The notes beneath the pieces were generated by a model. The model was not told the origin of the DNA. It did no database searches and was given only the letters and a program-made list of their open reading frames with translations. From Thozetella sp. PMI_491 (lineage: Eukaryota > Ascomycota > Sordariomycetes > Chaetosphaeriales > Chaetosphaeriaceae), in the NCBI GenBank assembly GCA_021432635.1, contig MU270022.1, positions 806,001-870,000 on the forward strand: a stretch of DNA of 64,000 nucleotides, read 5' to 3'. Positions 36,638 through 47,951 of the stretch are shown here, piece by piece. Position 1 is the stretch's first letter. Every line of letters begins with the position of its first letter. The position numbers and the translations under genes are program-made.

Positions 36638-39600
36638 GGCGACGGTTGTGTGTGGTTTCTTTTCTAGTAGCGTGACCCAAGCGTCCCCGTGAATAGTAGA
36701 GCCTTCAGAGCCTGCTGGGCCGATAGAACAAAGAACACATCCAAAGGCAAGGAAGATAAGTGAAGTGAAACAGGGGCACCAATGCTAGAGCCAGCTATTA
36801 AGAATGGGTATGGAACCTGAAGTGCCGTATGGTGATGTCAGTAAAGTCAGGCTCGTCTGCACATAGATGGCGAGGGGATGGCGAAGGGCTGGGCTGGGTA
36901 TGAGAGCATAGGATATTGTCTCCGTAGATCATACCTGCACGCTATGCCTGCACCCGGCGGCAATTCGGTGAACAAGCGGTGGTTCTACCGGTATGCTCTG
37001 AAAATTAAACAGAGTCGAGGATGGAAGGAGAGAAAAGAGAAATCCGTTGGCCTGGGCAGAGGGTGGGAGATTATAGCAAAAGTACGGCCTGCAGCACCTA
37101 CATGAAAAGAACCCTAGACGCGGGCGGCTAGTGGGGTCTCGGGCTTGAGCACTGCAAAAACCCGTCACCGTACCCACTGGAAGAACAGGGGCAGGGGCGT
37201 AGGCCGGAGAGGAAGCGCCATAAATAGAGGGGGGGGGTGAAGAATAGCAGATTAGCAGTGCGCCAGCATCTAGGCGGCAAATACTAATTACTACTGTAAG
37301 AAAATCGCGAGTAACGGCCTCGAACAAGGGTGGGATTTACACGGGTGGGATATGGCATGTTATCGAAACAAGAAGAGTCCCAAACGGGCTAGGCGGGTGC
37401 CATTGTGTTTGGAAAGCAGCCGTGGTCCACTTGGCTACTGGGCGGCTCTTCTGGCGTTCCTGCAGCACAGGAAAGCCGCATCCGCAAGAAACAAGGAACC
37501 GTATTGGTGGTCCAGCGCCGGTCCGTCGGTGGGCCCGTCCGAGCAGGGTTAATTGCTGGCTCTTCGAATACCCTCCTCCCACCTTGCAGCCTGCAGGTCA
37601 GCGGCCCCTGCGCCGTCTCTTGGTGCTCTAATATATACATATCCCAATAGACATGTGGCCCAAACGAAGATTATATGCGGCATGTCTGGCTGCAGAAGCA
37701 TCAGCGTGGCTAACAGTGAGGAGACTGGGAGGCCCTTCTTTCTTCGTTTTGTTAATCGCGGGGCATTCATTCTGGCTCCCTACGCATCAACAAATAGCAG
37801 CTAACGTTGGCTTCCAGTACTAGCAACCTTTCCAGAGCCCAGGGGCCAAAACATCAGATGGTTAAGCCCCCTTGTCCATTCGGATAGTGTGGGACAGGAC
37901 CAGTGTCTTGGGGCAATCGCCACAGGCGTGTTCCTCGTGAGGAAGAGGGATTGGCGCAGCGACGGGGATGGATGATCAACCCGGCAGACAGGGGATGGGA
38001 AGTGGGTCATGGCACCACTGGCTGCCTCGACCACCGTCTCCTGTCTAGCCCCCTACAAATGTGTGACGACGCTTTCGCATTCCAGGAGCTGTCAGCGCGA
38101 GGACGATATACAGGGTACATGCCACATGGCTAGCTACAACCGCGCCACATCAAGAGGCCTAGGCACTGCGCTGTTACAATGGACGCTGGGCACAACGCGG
38201 AGACACATCGGCTTACGGAGGTTTCCTTGGCGTGAGTCACGATGCAAGTTGACGGCGAGTACGTATGCTCGAAAGTGCAGGCAATGATGCGGGCGGTATT
38301 ATAGCTTGGAAGATCGGTGTCCTTTGCTCTCCCAGCAGTATAAATCTGTGGCCTGTCTGCCGGACCCTTTCTTGAAGCTGGTGCTCTGGCCCCGAGGACA
38401 CGCCTATATAGCCAAGGAATTTCTGCCTCGTCAATTTGATCTAGGCCTGATAGTCGGTAATACTCCTGAGACGCTTCACCGCAGCCCTTCCTACCGCGTC
38501 TCGCTATCTTAAGTGCATGGCTTTATGTGGCCATAACCGCCTGGTGTCCTCGCGAACAATGCCCAGTCGCTAGACCAATAAGTCTCGGTCTCGGAATAAA
38601 GGCGCATTTTAATAGCATCAGTGAAGCCAATAGTCGGACTGTAGATAATTATGTAGTCTTTGGTTGAACTGCTAAGTCACGCTTGTCAACCGCCCTGCGG
38701 ATTTCTCCCCGCATCGATCGAAGCAGCTCTCAGATGCGCATCCAAGGGCCTAGAAAACAAAACCCACCCCTCCATGGCCAGGGCCAGTCCAAAGTACGAT
38801 TAAGGTTGCTGGGGAGGGGTCCTGCGCGATTGGACCAGCGTGTCCGTGTCAGGCTGTAAACCTACTAGTGCGGGGTTGCATTGGACGATTGGCGGGGGTG
38901 CATCTGACCATAACCACGGCACATGGAGCCATAACCAAAGCAGATGGAGCCATAAAAACCACGGATGGAGCCACCACACCCCAGGTAGACCATCACCATT
39001 GCGAATGGGGCCATAACCACCACAGATGCGTTTTAAGGGTTCTTCTCATTCCTAGGCTGTCCCCAGCGGACTGTTTAATTCTGAATGGCTATCTTAGGTA
39101 GTCAGCGCCGTTCTTTTTTTTTTTAATGGAAAAAAAGTCTTTAGTCTAAGCCGAGGGACGATTGGTGTACTGTTCATGCGGCCTGCTGAAACCAAAAGTG
39201 ACTCAAGTGCCTACTAGGTTATTATGCCACGTGAAAGAGGTGGTTTATTTCCACCTAATTTACCCACGTACTTATAGGCTCGCTCCCGACTCTCCAGAGG
39301 CGCAGCAGACATGTTAGATATACCCAGCCGAAGAAACGGCTTGCCAGATTGACTAGAGCACGATTGCACGAAAGGTAGCTCCACATGGGATACTCGCATT
39401 GTTAATGAGCTCATTGACGAATCCTCTGCTTGTGTAATCATTCTGTGTGCTTATCGCCTTTGCCCACCGTAGCTAGGTCCCTAGTTGTCTCGGTCAAATG
39501 CCCTGCCAGTCGCGTTACATGATAGATTCTGCCTGCCTCGGTATTGACATGACCGAGTGTACCTACCACTCCAACTCTTATACCCCATGTTACTGAGCCA

Positions 39601-39693
39601 GCAGTACCATGAAATGCCAATCTTGTAAGTTTGACGACGTTCAAATCTGCGTTCTACCTCTGTTCCTCATATTTTGCTGCTCTATAATTACCG
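36638..39693. other. Long gene-free region upstream of noxB
   Basis: Three kilobases without a supported gene. It holds the noxB promoter and 5' UTR, G-rich (37229-37237) and T-rich (near 39113-39124) homopolymers, and the minisatellite listed separately. Short frames near 37350-37650 overlap on both strands and look like chance. Confidence 0.55.
38905..39030. repeat. Degenerate minisatellite, about 21-bp unit
   Basis: About five imperfect copies of a unit built on GGAGCCATAACCA followed by a GCAGAT-like end. Copies differ by substitutions and small length changes. No coding meaning is evident. Confidence 0.7.
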
Positions 39694-42353
39694 TTATTGC
39701 TGCTGTTGTGACTGCGACGCATCGTAATGCGGATCAGCCTCGCTGTCAGCGACGAAGCTCATGTCCATGGAATACAGCCCAGCAAAGTCAATTGAGGGAT
39801 CCATGAAGCTTAGTTCCTCAGAAGATAGTAGTTGTGAGTCAGTATTAACCCCCGCAGTGCCATGTCTAGGGAGGTTTCCTAATCCCGTCAAGGGATCGCT
39901 TGACGAGAAGCTCGGCGTGAGAGTTCCAACAGGTGGCCCCGGTGCCAGCTGCCCAAAAGCTGGACGGTTGGTCACAGTCATATTGACTGAAGAGGAGCGG
40001 GTGGTGTCATGCGACGGCGGCGGCCCTTCCCAGGAGTTATCAGAGCTCTGTCGAGCATGAGACGACCCCACTAGTCCTCTCGTCGAGAGATCGTCGAACG
40101 AAGTTGCGCCTGCGGTAAGACACCGATCGGACATCGCCAGTAGTTCCTTCTTGCGGCTCTGGTTATTTTTATAGCGCATATACTTGGCCTCATTTTCGCA
40201 ACGAGCAACTGCTCGAAGGAAGTGGTCCTGGACTCTGCTGTACCACTGTGGATCGAAGCCGTCAAGAGAATCAACAAGTTCGTGAAGGGATTCCAGATAC
40301 ATCTTAGACAGCTCAAAATGCTCCATGACGACGTGATAGTCTATTTGAAGATGTCAAATAGAGCTTTAACGAGGTTTAGAGAATGTCGGGTAGAATACTC
40401 ACGTGGATCCATTGCTTGGCTATCGCTCGGAAATAAATAATGCCACAGCTCCACCCACAGCTCCTCATCGCTTTTCCCGGGCCTGCTTGATCGAGTGGTA
40501 AATACATTAAATGTATTCGCATCAATCCCTTCCAGGGGGTTGAGCTCCTTGAAAACACAAGACGGCCCTCGAAGATGGGATTGAAGCTCGCCTTCGGACT
40601 GGTAGATTTGCTTGCAGCGCTGGCAGCAAACGCCATCTGGCTGTTTCCGTCGGTGCTTCTTGAGGATATGCTGGCTGGCTGGCTGTCAGAGGACATCTCC
40701 TCATCCATGACTGTTCTTATAACTTACCGAACCTGAGAGACTGAGTCGAACCATGTCATAGCGCATGAATATGCTTCTCTGACACTAAACCTGTCTGGGT
40801 TCCGTTTCCGATATGGGCAACTAAATCTACCGACACGTTCACCGGTGCATTTGAGTCTTTTGGTCACTTTTAACGAAGATCTTTCGCCATTTGTGTCTTG
40901 CTGATCGTCCTTGATACCTCGTTTTCTCACACCTGGCTGAAGGTTCTCGGTGTCCGGAGTCGTAGCGTTGCTAGAAGAAGGGGTTTCTTTGCTGGGACCC
41001 CAGTTATTGCCTCTAGACTGACCTTCGCCGAGATGATACTCAATACCTTTTACCAGATGGGCAATCAATGGTCTGAGGAACTGTGGAGTGAGGTTCGCTT
41101 CCCTGATTGTGAGCCCAAAAACAGCTTGTAACGTGGCTTGCAGTATCTCGATCTCTTCGTCGAGGAATTCGTCATCCGATGCCAAGAAGTGATACCCTAA
41201 ATCAACTGCTGATTCCGACTGGGCATAGATCTCAGAGCGCTCTCTGTCGAACCCAGGGGAGCCTGGGGCCGTAGTTTTCGTAGTCGCATCAGAAACACTG
41301 ACAAGGGAGTTTGGTGGCTCTCTGTCCTCATATAACTTAGTCTCGGGCTTATTTCGTGATGGTGCAAGGGCCTTAGAAGCTGTCCGTGTAGTTGATTTCC
41401 ATGCCCTATGCTCAGGACCCGAAATTGCGATATGTGTGATTGCTGAGGCGGGTGGTGGACCGAACGGAGTGTGCTCCGTGAGTTGTGGGAACAGCCGATC
41501 GGCTTCAAAGCTGGAGGAAAGTGTATGGGTCATTGCGCCGTCAGGTTGCAGGATTGCTTTGGCCCCATTGTTGTCCTCGTTTCGTTTATCCTCGCTGCAG
41601 CTACACTGCTTCGAATATTAGCGCAGTACCTTAGAAACATCTTCCGATACGCTCGGGAGTTCCTCGCATACCTTGTCTGACTTGTGAAATTTCGCACTTT
41701 TCTTCTCGCGTCCGCGCTCTCTCTCTATAACTATTTCCTTTTTCCTTCTATTCTCGTCCTCGTTGCAATTTTCCTTCTCCCACATCTCAATTATAGGATC
41801 AAGATTTTCATCATGAATTCTAGCATCTGCGAAGGAAGCTAGAGTCTCTTTTAACATTCGCCGTACACTCGGAGCACAATCGTGGCGGAGTAGCTTTTTG
41901 GCGGTATCGGTGAAGCTTGTATCGATGTGCTTGGTGAATATTGCCCCTAAGCTATAGGAGAGAGTATATAAGAGTAAGATAGCATTATACTGATATGATG
42001 GGTTGGCGCAGTAATCATTTTCGAGGAATCTCTTGATTAAGCGCGCACACTCCCAAACTCCAAGAGTCGACAGCTCGGCAGCATTGATTATTGTGTTGAG
42101 AGATTGGTTGATCTGGCCCTGAAAAAGGCAATTGATTAGTATTCATGCAAATAGCCTGAGGGTGACGATGAAATAAAATTTGATCATACCCATGAGCTCC
42201 ATCCGGACTCGCAGAATTGTATCTAGAGCATATCCAATCAGCACAGAATCCCAAATTGACACGCCTAGAGAGCCTGCATACTACAAGTTGCGTTACGATC
42301 GCTTCTATAGACCCACTAGCGGGGCCCGATGTCAACTTTTCATATCCTGTCAT
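39694..42353 (-). CDS. VHS/ENTH-like plus fungal C2H2 finger protein
   Basis: Predicted 781-aa protein. Exons: 42353-42285, 42222-42190, 42118-41672, 41605-40728, 40674-40403 and 40340-39694; all phases agree. Residues 10-140 form a helical domain (INQSLNTIINAAEL, ECARLIKRFL, APSVRRMLKETLASF) that looks like VHS/ENTH, the membrane-trafficking fold. The C-terminal half is the fungal module FSCPYRKRNP then QVRQHILKKH and finger C493-x2-C496-x12-H509-x5-C515, with EELWVELWHYLFP after it. The tail is disordered and Gln-rich. The fourth exon could also start a separate gene at ATG 41533, because a stop codon lies in the 66-bp intron at 41671-41606. That intron has good GTATGC, CTAAT and CAG signals, so I favour one gene. 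The domain call for the first part is from pattern only. Confidence 0.6.
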
Positions 42354-42397
42354 GCAATAACTCGCAGTTAGCCAAGGCTTATCTATATGCCTAACGG

Positions 42398-43135
42398 TCA
42401 AAGGTTCTTCAGGATTGCTAATAACTGTAGAGGGTCAAGCGTACCAACAAGCCGGTCGCTTCGGAGGCGAAGCTTGATTGAGTTGAAGGCTTGCTCGTAC
42501 AATGCCTTGCGTTGAGTCTGCTCAATGAAATTTCGCCTTGCATATGGGACATGTGGGACAGCGTGTTGAGGAGATACCGACGGAGTAACAAGTCCAGTAT
42601 GTGAAAAAGGCCCTTGGGCTTGGATTGGCGTTTGGACTTTGAATGGGGTTTCGGTTCGGAACGGCGACTGGGTTGGCAAGGACGGCCGAGCTTGGAAGGG
42701 CGGAGCCGGGTAGTTTACAAGATTATAATCGTTGGCTGGAGGAGCGGCTATCTTCCCATCGTCCTCTTCATCTTCCCGGGCGACTTCGAAGTCCGATCGC
42801 CCTCTACGCTCATTCGGCTCCCCATGCTGGGGTATATGTCAGAGTCATTTATTATGCTTGTCCTTAAATACTGAGACATACGGAGTTGTATCTATTCAGA
42901 AGTCCGGAGATATCGTCAGAGGAATATTCGTAGAGCTTTTTGTCGTTGCCGAAGATGAGGACGACGACGTCGATCGAACAGAGCACCGATAGTTCGTCGG
43001 CCTGCTTAAACAGACTGCCCTTACGCTGGTGGAAGCCACTAAGGAAGATACTGTGAGTACCAACCGTACGAGGCAGAGATGGTTGTTGAGCGGTTTCACT
43101 TACATAGATCGGCTCATCTCGGCCATTGCTTCCAT
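42398..43135 (-). CDS. MEF2/Rlm1-type MADS-box-like protein
   Basis: Predicted 205-aa protein. Exons: 43135-43104, 43038-42882 and 42826-42398, with introns of 65 and 55 bp in phase. The core [18 protein letters not shown], then [20 protein letters not shown] and LLNRYNS followed by [13 protein letters not shown], matches the MADS box plus the MEF2-type extension. It binds CArG-like A/T-rich DNA as a dimer in related proteins, often downstream of the cell-wall MAP kinase. The usual basic N-arm (GRRKIEI type) is absent from the called start. A splice acceptor just upstream could add RQKPPKN, but no exon before it was found. The stop is 44 bp before the next gene, and a phase-matched intron (42444-42347) could instead fuse the two. 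Confidence 0.65.
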
Positions 43136-43787
43136 ATTCTTTGGAGGTTTCTGTCGGCTGCAATGGGAAGGTAAAGAGAAGGAAAAATGTATTGATGGAT
43201 TGACAGGGTCGCGTCGGGTTATCTAGTGCGCAGCCTTGCGAGACTCCTCGCCTAGTTGATTGGTTCGTAGCGATCGATTGTCCCAAGCCACCGTTTTCTC
43301 CAAGCCACAGCTATTCCTAAGCAGCCACTCTTCTACCTGATTCGCTCGGCTCACCGATCCCAGATAGGTTTGTTTATCTACATATTCTTTTTCATTGGCT
43401 GTCGCCGTCAAACGTCACGAGCATTTGCCGCTCGTAGTTATCTTTGTTATTACCGGCTTGTCCTTCATTGGTCCGTCGCCATGGAAGTTCAAAATCCATC
43501 GCTCCCCGATACGCACGATTTTGTCATTTTCTACTGCAGTGGCTCTATAGTCACCCAAAATGGGCCGTATGGCCACTAGACCGTCGCTTGATTGGCTAGT
43601 CGCAGCTATTCTTACCCTTCGATCGGTCTCTCCACACAGACAGTGAGAGAATTCTATCGATAAGAGGAGCTCGAGGAATATGAGCCTCGTTGAATGCAGT
43701 GTGCAGCGTATAAAATGACGGCCGTGCTTCATAGTGTCATTGATTTACTTAATTCTTCCAACCCGGTAATATTACTAGGCATTCGCA
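43136..43787. promoter_or_regulatory. Divergent upstream region of the MADS-like gene
   Basis: About 650 bp between the MADS-like gene and a possible small plus-strand gene. An acceptor-like CCCATTGCAG (minus strand) near 43169-43160 hints at a further 5' exon or a 5' UTR intron. No start exon was identified. Confidence 0.35.
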
Positions 43788-44053
43788 ATGTCCCCTCCTA
43801 TGAACATCGGCGAAGTGCTAAAGAAGAAGGCTGTTATGTGAGTTGACTGACTCCGCGTCTCTTTCACCGGATTCCACATACACCTCCTTACATTTACTGT
43901 TTCGAAAGTCCTATGCTAGCTTCTTACTTATACGAAACCCGTAATTTTACGGATCGCTTAGCTCAGTTAGAGCTAGTCGAGGACACAAACCAACACATTA
44001 TGCCGATAGACAAGGACGAGACGAAGACATATCGCGAAAAGTCCAAGATCTGA
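43788..44053 (+). CDS. Possible small two-exon gene or remnant
   Basis: Exons 43788-43837 and 43909-44053 join in phase 2 and give a 64-aa peptide (MSPPMNIGEVLKKKAV, then ASYLYETRNFTDRLAQLELV). The donor GTGAGT is good; the acceptor GAAAG is weaker. Another reading frame after 43950 stays open for about 100 codons with coiled-coil character (ISRKVQDLKHTIKRLDKYV), so the original gene may have been longer and is now broken. I recognise no family. Confidence 0.3.
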
Positions 44054-45108
44054 AACACACTATAAAACGACTTGACAAATATGTTGAGAATTCGTATTGT
44101 GGTCATATTGGAAGGTCGACTATCATAGGACGGGATATAGAGAGAGAAGCAATACCCGGGTACCTAGATTCGGGGCCTGGCTGCCAGTTTTTAGGCGCGG
44201 AGCCCGCTTGGATATTGCATGGGATATTTCAGACACTATTTATAGAGCTATAGAATGCCTTTAGGTGCTATATGTACTCGGCAGGTGAAGTGTCTATATC
44301 ATCAGACAACCATCCGCTCCACAGCGGGTGGCGCTGCAAGGTTAACCATCGGGACCCCAAAGATCTTAACTACTAGTGATAGGCTCATCTACCTAAGTAT
44401 TGAAACTATACGTTGCTGAGTCTCCAAATATCGCAATATACTAGAAATGTGCGCAACGGAGCTACTGTTAGAGGCTAGCTGGTCTGATAGTGCTTAGCAT
44501 CCCTGGTGTTAAGTCTAGAGATAGATCCAGAGGGGGAACTGATAAGGGATTAGACTGCCTTTATACAGAGTAGCGCCATTCACTCACCCAAGACAAAATG
44601 ACAAAAATAACGCATGCCCGAGAGCATTTAACCCCTTTCAATAGGCCTATAACTATGCGGGAGCAATAACCTACAAGCGGTAAAGAGTAAAAACCAGCGT
44701 TTCAAAGCACAAACTCTGACCCTTGAGTGAGCTTAAAGGACTCTTCAAATACGTGCGGCCTGCATACCATTTCATAATTCAATGCGCACAAGGTTCCTTT
44801 TGTTTCTAAACAAAATATCAAGGAGGTATCTACAAAACTCGACAGTTCGACGCAGGCTCACTGCGCATTGCATGCTGCTCCAACAAGCTAGACTATGTGC
44901 GCGTTTGGTTTCACTCGAGCATGTACTCGGAACGCTCGAGTCTCTGCAGAACGACAATACGCTGTCTATCACCGCGCTTCGTAACCCGAGGTTTCCTAGA
45001 GGAATATTATCTCGTTTTAGGTACATTATACCCTGGTATCACAACTTTCACAATACTTTTTTACGGTGATTAGATATTATGCTCTAGCCCATAATAAATG
45101 GGTGGTGA
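44054..45108. other. AT-rich gap, possible gene remnant
   Basis: About 1 kb with no supported gene, following the possible remnant. It includes the 3' side of the convergent GH76 gene. Confidence 0.45.
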
Positions 45109-46840
45109 TCAAAACAACTGGGAAAGAGCGGGAAGGGCGATAACAACCCAGGCGTTGGTCGCAAGCCGAGCGGCTGCGTTGGCTCCGGTGGTGGACGAGG
45201 GATTGTTTCCCTGGGAAGGACTGCTAGTGCTGGTGCCAGTTCCGGTGCCGGTTGGGGCCGGAACGGAGGAGCTTGGAGTCACACTTGGGTTGGAAATAGT
45301 CGAGTTGACGGTGGCGAGCTTGAGGTGAGGACCGTTGAGGTTTTGCTGGATGATTTCGAGGGCGCCGATTTCTTCAGCCAGTTCGCCACCTCCGGCGTAT
45401 TTCCCAGCTCCAGCGTACTTGCCAGTTTCCCACCAAAAACCGCACAGCTTTCCCGTGTCTGTACCGGTGCAGGTTTTGGCGGCGTTGGCGGCGGAGCCCT
45501 GAAGGAAGGAGCCAACCTTGTCGGCAATGAAAGGTGCGGAAACAGCAGCTTGGGACATCCATCGGGCGGCGAGGGATTTATAGTAGCGTTCGTCCCTGCT
45601 GCAGAGGGTGGTTACCTTGGCGCAAGTTTGTTCGGTCAGAATGTCTCCGCCGGCGGAGTCGGTGGCATTAACGTTGTCGGATTCCTTGACGAAAAAGGTG
45701 GAGAAACGTTCCAGATGGCCTTCGACACGTTTGCGCCAGACATCAGAGGAGGTCTGAGCGGAAGTTAGTATTTGGTTATCGGAATCCATGTTATACATGT
45801 TTTTCCTATGGGAAACATGGGGTGCGGAATATGGGATTCTTGGACGTACCGCGTTGTAGGCGACTGCACTGCCATAGAGGAAAGCGGCTTGGTTAAAGGT
45901 GTATTCAAAATTGACTGGAGAATTGCAGTGGCCACCGGTAAGAGGCAATCCATAGTAAACGGCGAAGTCTGAGGTGACGAGACCGGGAGTTCCGGCGGCC
46001 CAGCTGTACTCCTTTTCGGCCCAGTCGAAATAAGTTTGGTTGCCAGTAAAAGCGCCGAGACGTGCGGCCAGGAGCAAAAACCACGACCCGGGGTGCTTGT
46101 AGTAGTACCCGTCACCGTTGTAGGCGGCGTATGGGTTAACACGGATGCCGCCGTCGCACTCTTGGGTGTCCCATCGGCTCGCCTGGATGTCGAAGATTGT
46201 TTTGGAGAGATTGAGCCATTGGGGCTGGCCACTTGGGGGGTTGGGGAACTCGCGTTCAGCGGCGGCAAGGCAAGTTAGCGCCCACGCGACTTGGTCTTCG
46301 TTGTCCTGCTGCGTGTTAGGAAAATGCGATGTGGAAACGCTCGCTGTCGTGGTTTCGATCGTCATCGAGAGCCTATCAATCCTCAACTTACCGATCGTGC
46401 CCAAAGGTCTCGGGGAAAAAAATCAACATTCTCTCCCACACGGCCCAAGATGGCTTTGCTGACCATATCATTGTACTGGTCGTCACCGGTGAGGAACCAA
46501 TAATTCAATAGCGAGTCCCAGAACATTGCGGATTCCTTGGGGGAATAGGGATCTTCCTCCTCGTACTCGCTCTGGATAAGGCCGATGGTGGAGTTGGAAG
46601 GATAGTACTTCTTAACCATATCCTCGACAATAGTCTTTGCGGCGGACTTAATGGAATCTGGACATGGTGTCAGTACATTACGACTACCGCATTGAACAGA
46701 TGGGCTGGATTTCGCGTTGGTTGTCACATGATTCTCGCACTTCATCGCTTACCCTTGTTTTTCACATCCAACTCAAGGGCGACAACATTGGCCACGTTGG
46801 CAACGGCCAACATGCCCGCAAGAAGAAGGGAAGAAACCAT
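45109..46840 (-). CDS. GH76 family protein, GPI-type, diverged active site
   Basis: Cell-surface protein of 485 aa. Exons: 46840-46753, 46657-46392, 46308-45850 and 45753-45109, all in phase. Signal peptide MVSSLLLAGMLAVANVANVVA. GH76 blocks: DSIKSAAKTIVEDMVKKYYP, FWDSLLNYWFLTGDDQYND, SQDNEDQVAWALTCLAAAE, and FNQAAFLYGSAVAYNAT. The C-terminus is a Ser/Thr/Pro linker ending in a hydrophobic tail (NAWVVIALPALSQLF), typical of a GPI-attachment signal. At the position of the catalytic Asp-Asp pair it reads E122-D123. The role is probably cell-wall mannan or GPI-glycan processing (Dcw1/Dfg5-like). It is a paralog of the gene at 16366-17955, on the opposite strand. Confidence 0.88.
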
Positions 46841-47951
46841 GGTTCAAAAATCGAAGCGAGTGACACGTCAGACTTGACAAAAACGAGAGTGAGGGCGAAA
46901 ACGAAGAGCTACACGATCGTGAGAACAAATTTGCGGGAACAAGCAATAAATACGAGCGCACCCCTGTCAACCGCCCCCAAATGAGGCTTGGCCAAACGCC
47001 CCACTTCTCTTTTTACGCCTCTTTATCCAATCCACGAACATCAATATATTAGTTTCCTTTATTAACGGGTTGAGCATAAACCTCTATTGGCTATATCCTC
47101 AGCAAGAAGCCCTCCAAAAGTTGCCTGGCCAAGGCTGAAACGCTCCCATTGCGCAGCCGGCTATTCGCCAAGCTCGCGATACCCACAGGTTTAACCGCCA
47201 TTAAATTAACCCGACTGACCAAGTGCTACTCCAAGGTCCCCACTAGGCCTCACCTTCTTTAAACGCTCGCCGAGCCGCCAAGCTGAAATAGACCGGGATC
47301 GATGGATCCTATAACGTAATACCTATTGATATGCGTCTGAGGGTTTGCGCTGTTGGCATGAAAAACACTCGCGATCAAGTGCATAGTATAACATGGTCTA
47401 ACAGAATCCCGTTCTCTATGATCGGTTAGTCGTGCCGGGGGGACTCGCACGAACTAACTGTGCTTCTGGAGGATTAGCTTCGAGCAAGCGAGACTACCAG
47501 ATTGCTCGGCCTCCTCATACTCCTCCGCCGGTTGTGTAATGCCTCTAGAAGACTAGCAAAAGAATTCAGATGTAATGGGTTAAGTGAAGCAGCAACTTTG
47601 ATGCGAAATCACCGGCATAGCCGGGCCGATCGGTTGTCGGAGCCTATCTGAGCCACCCCTGTGGAATGCTCGCCCCATGGGGCTATCGGCCCCGCCCAAT
47701 AAGGCGATCTATTTAGCTTGACTCAAGAGGTAAGGCGTGCACGTGCCCATCGCGTTTTTGTTGATCCTCGCGCTAGTTTGGTACTACCCTATAGCTCCTT
47801 GCTCCTTCTATCTAGTTGCATCACCTGTACGTATTCGGATGCTGTCGCCAAGTTTCTCGACCCTCTCCACTGCCAACTACCTGCACGGCTGAATTATCAC
47901 ATCTAATGCAAGGAAATCTCTATCTAGCTAGCAAAACTGCCCATCTTCAAG
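46841..47951. other. Divergent intergenic region, no supported gene
   Basis: About 1.1 kb between the GH76 gene and the Zn2Cys6 gene. Short frames only. Confidence 0.55.
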
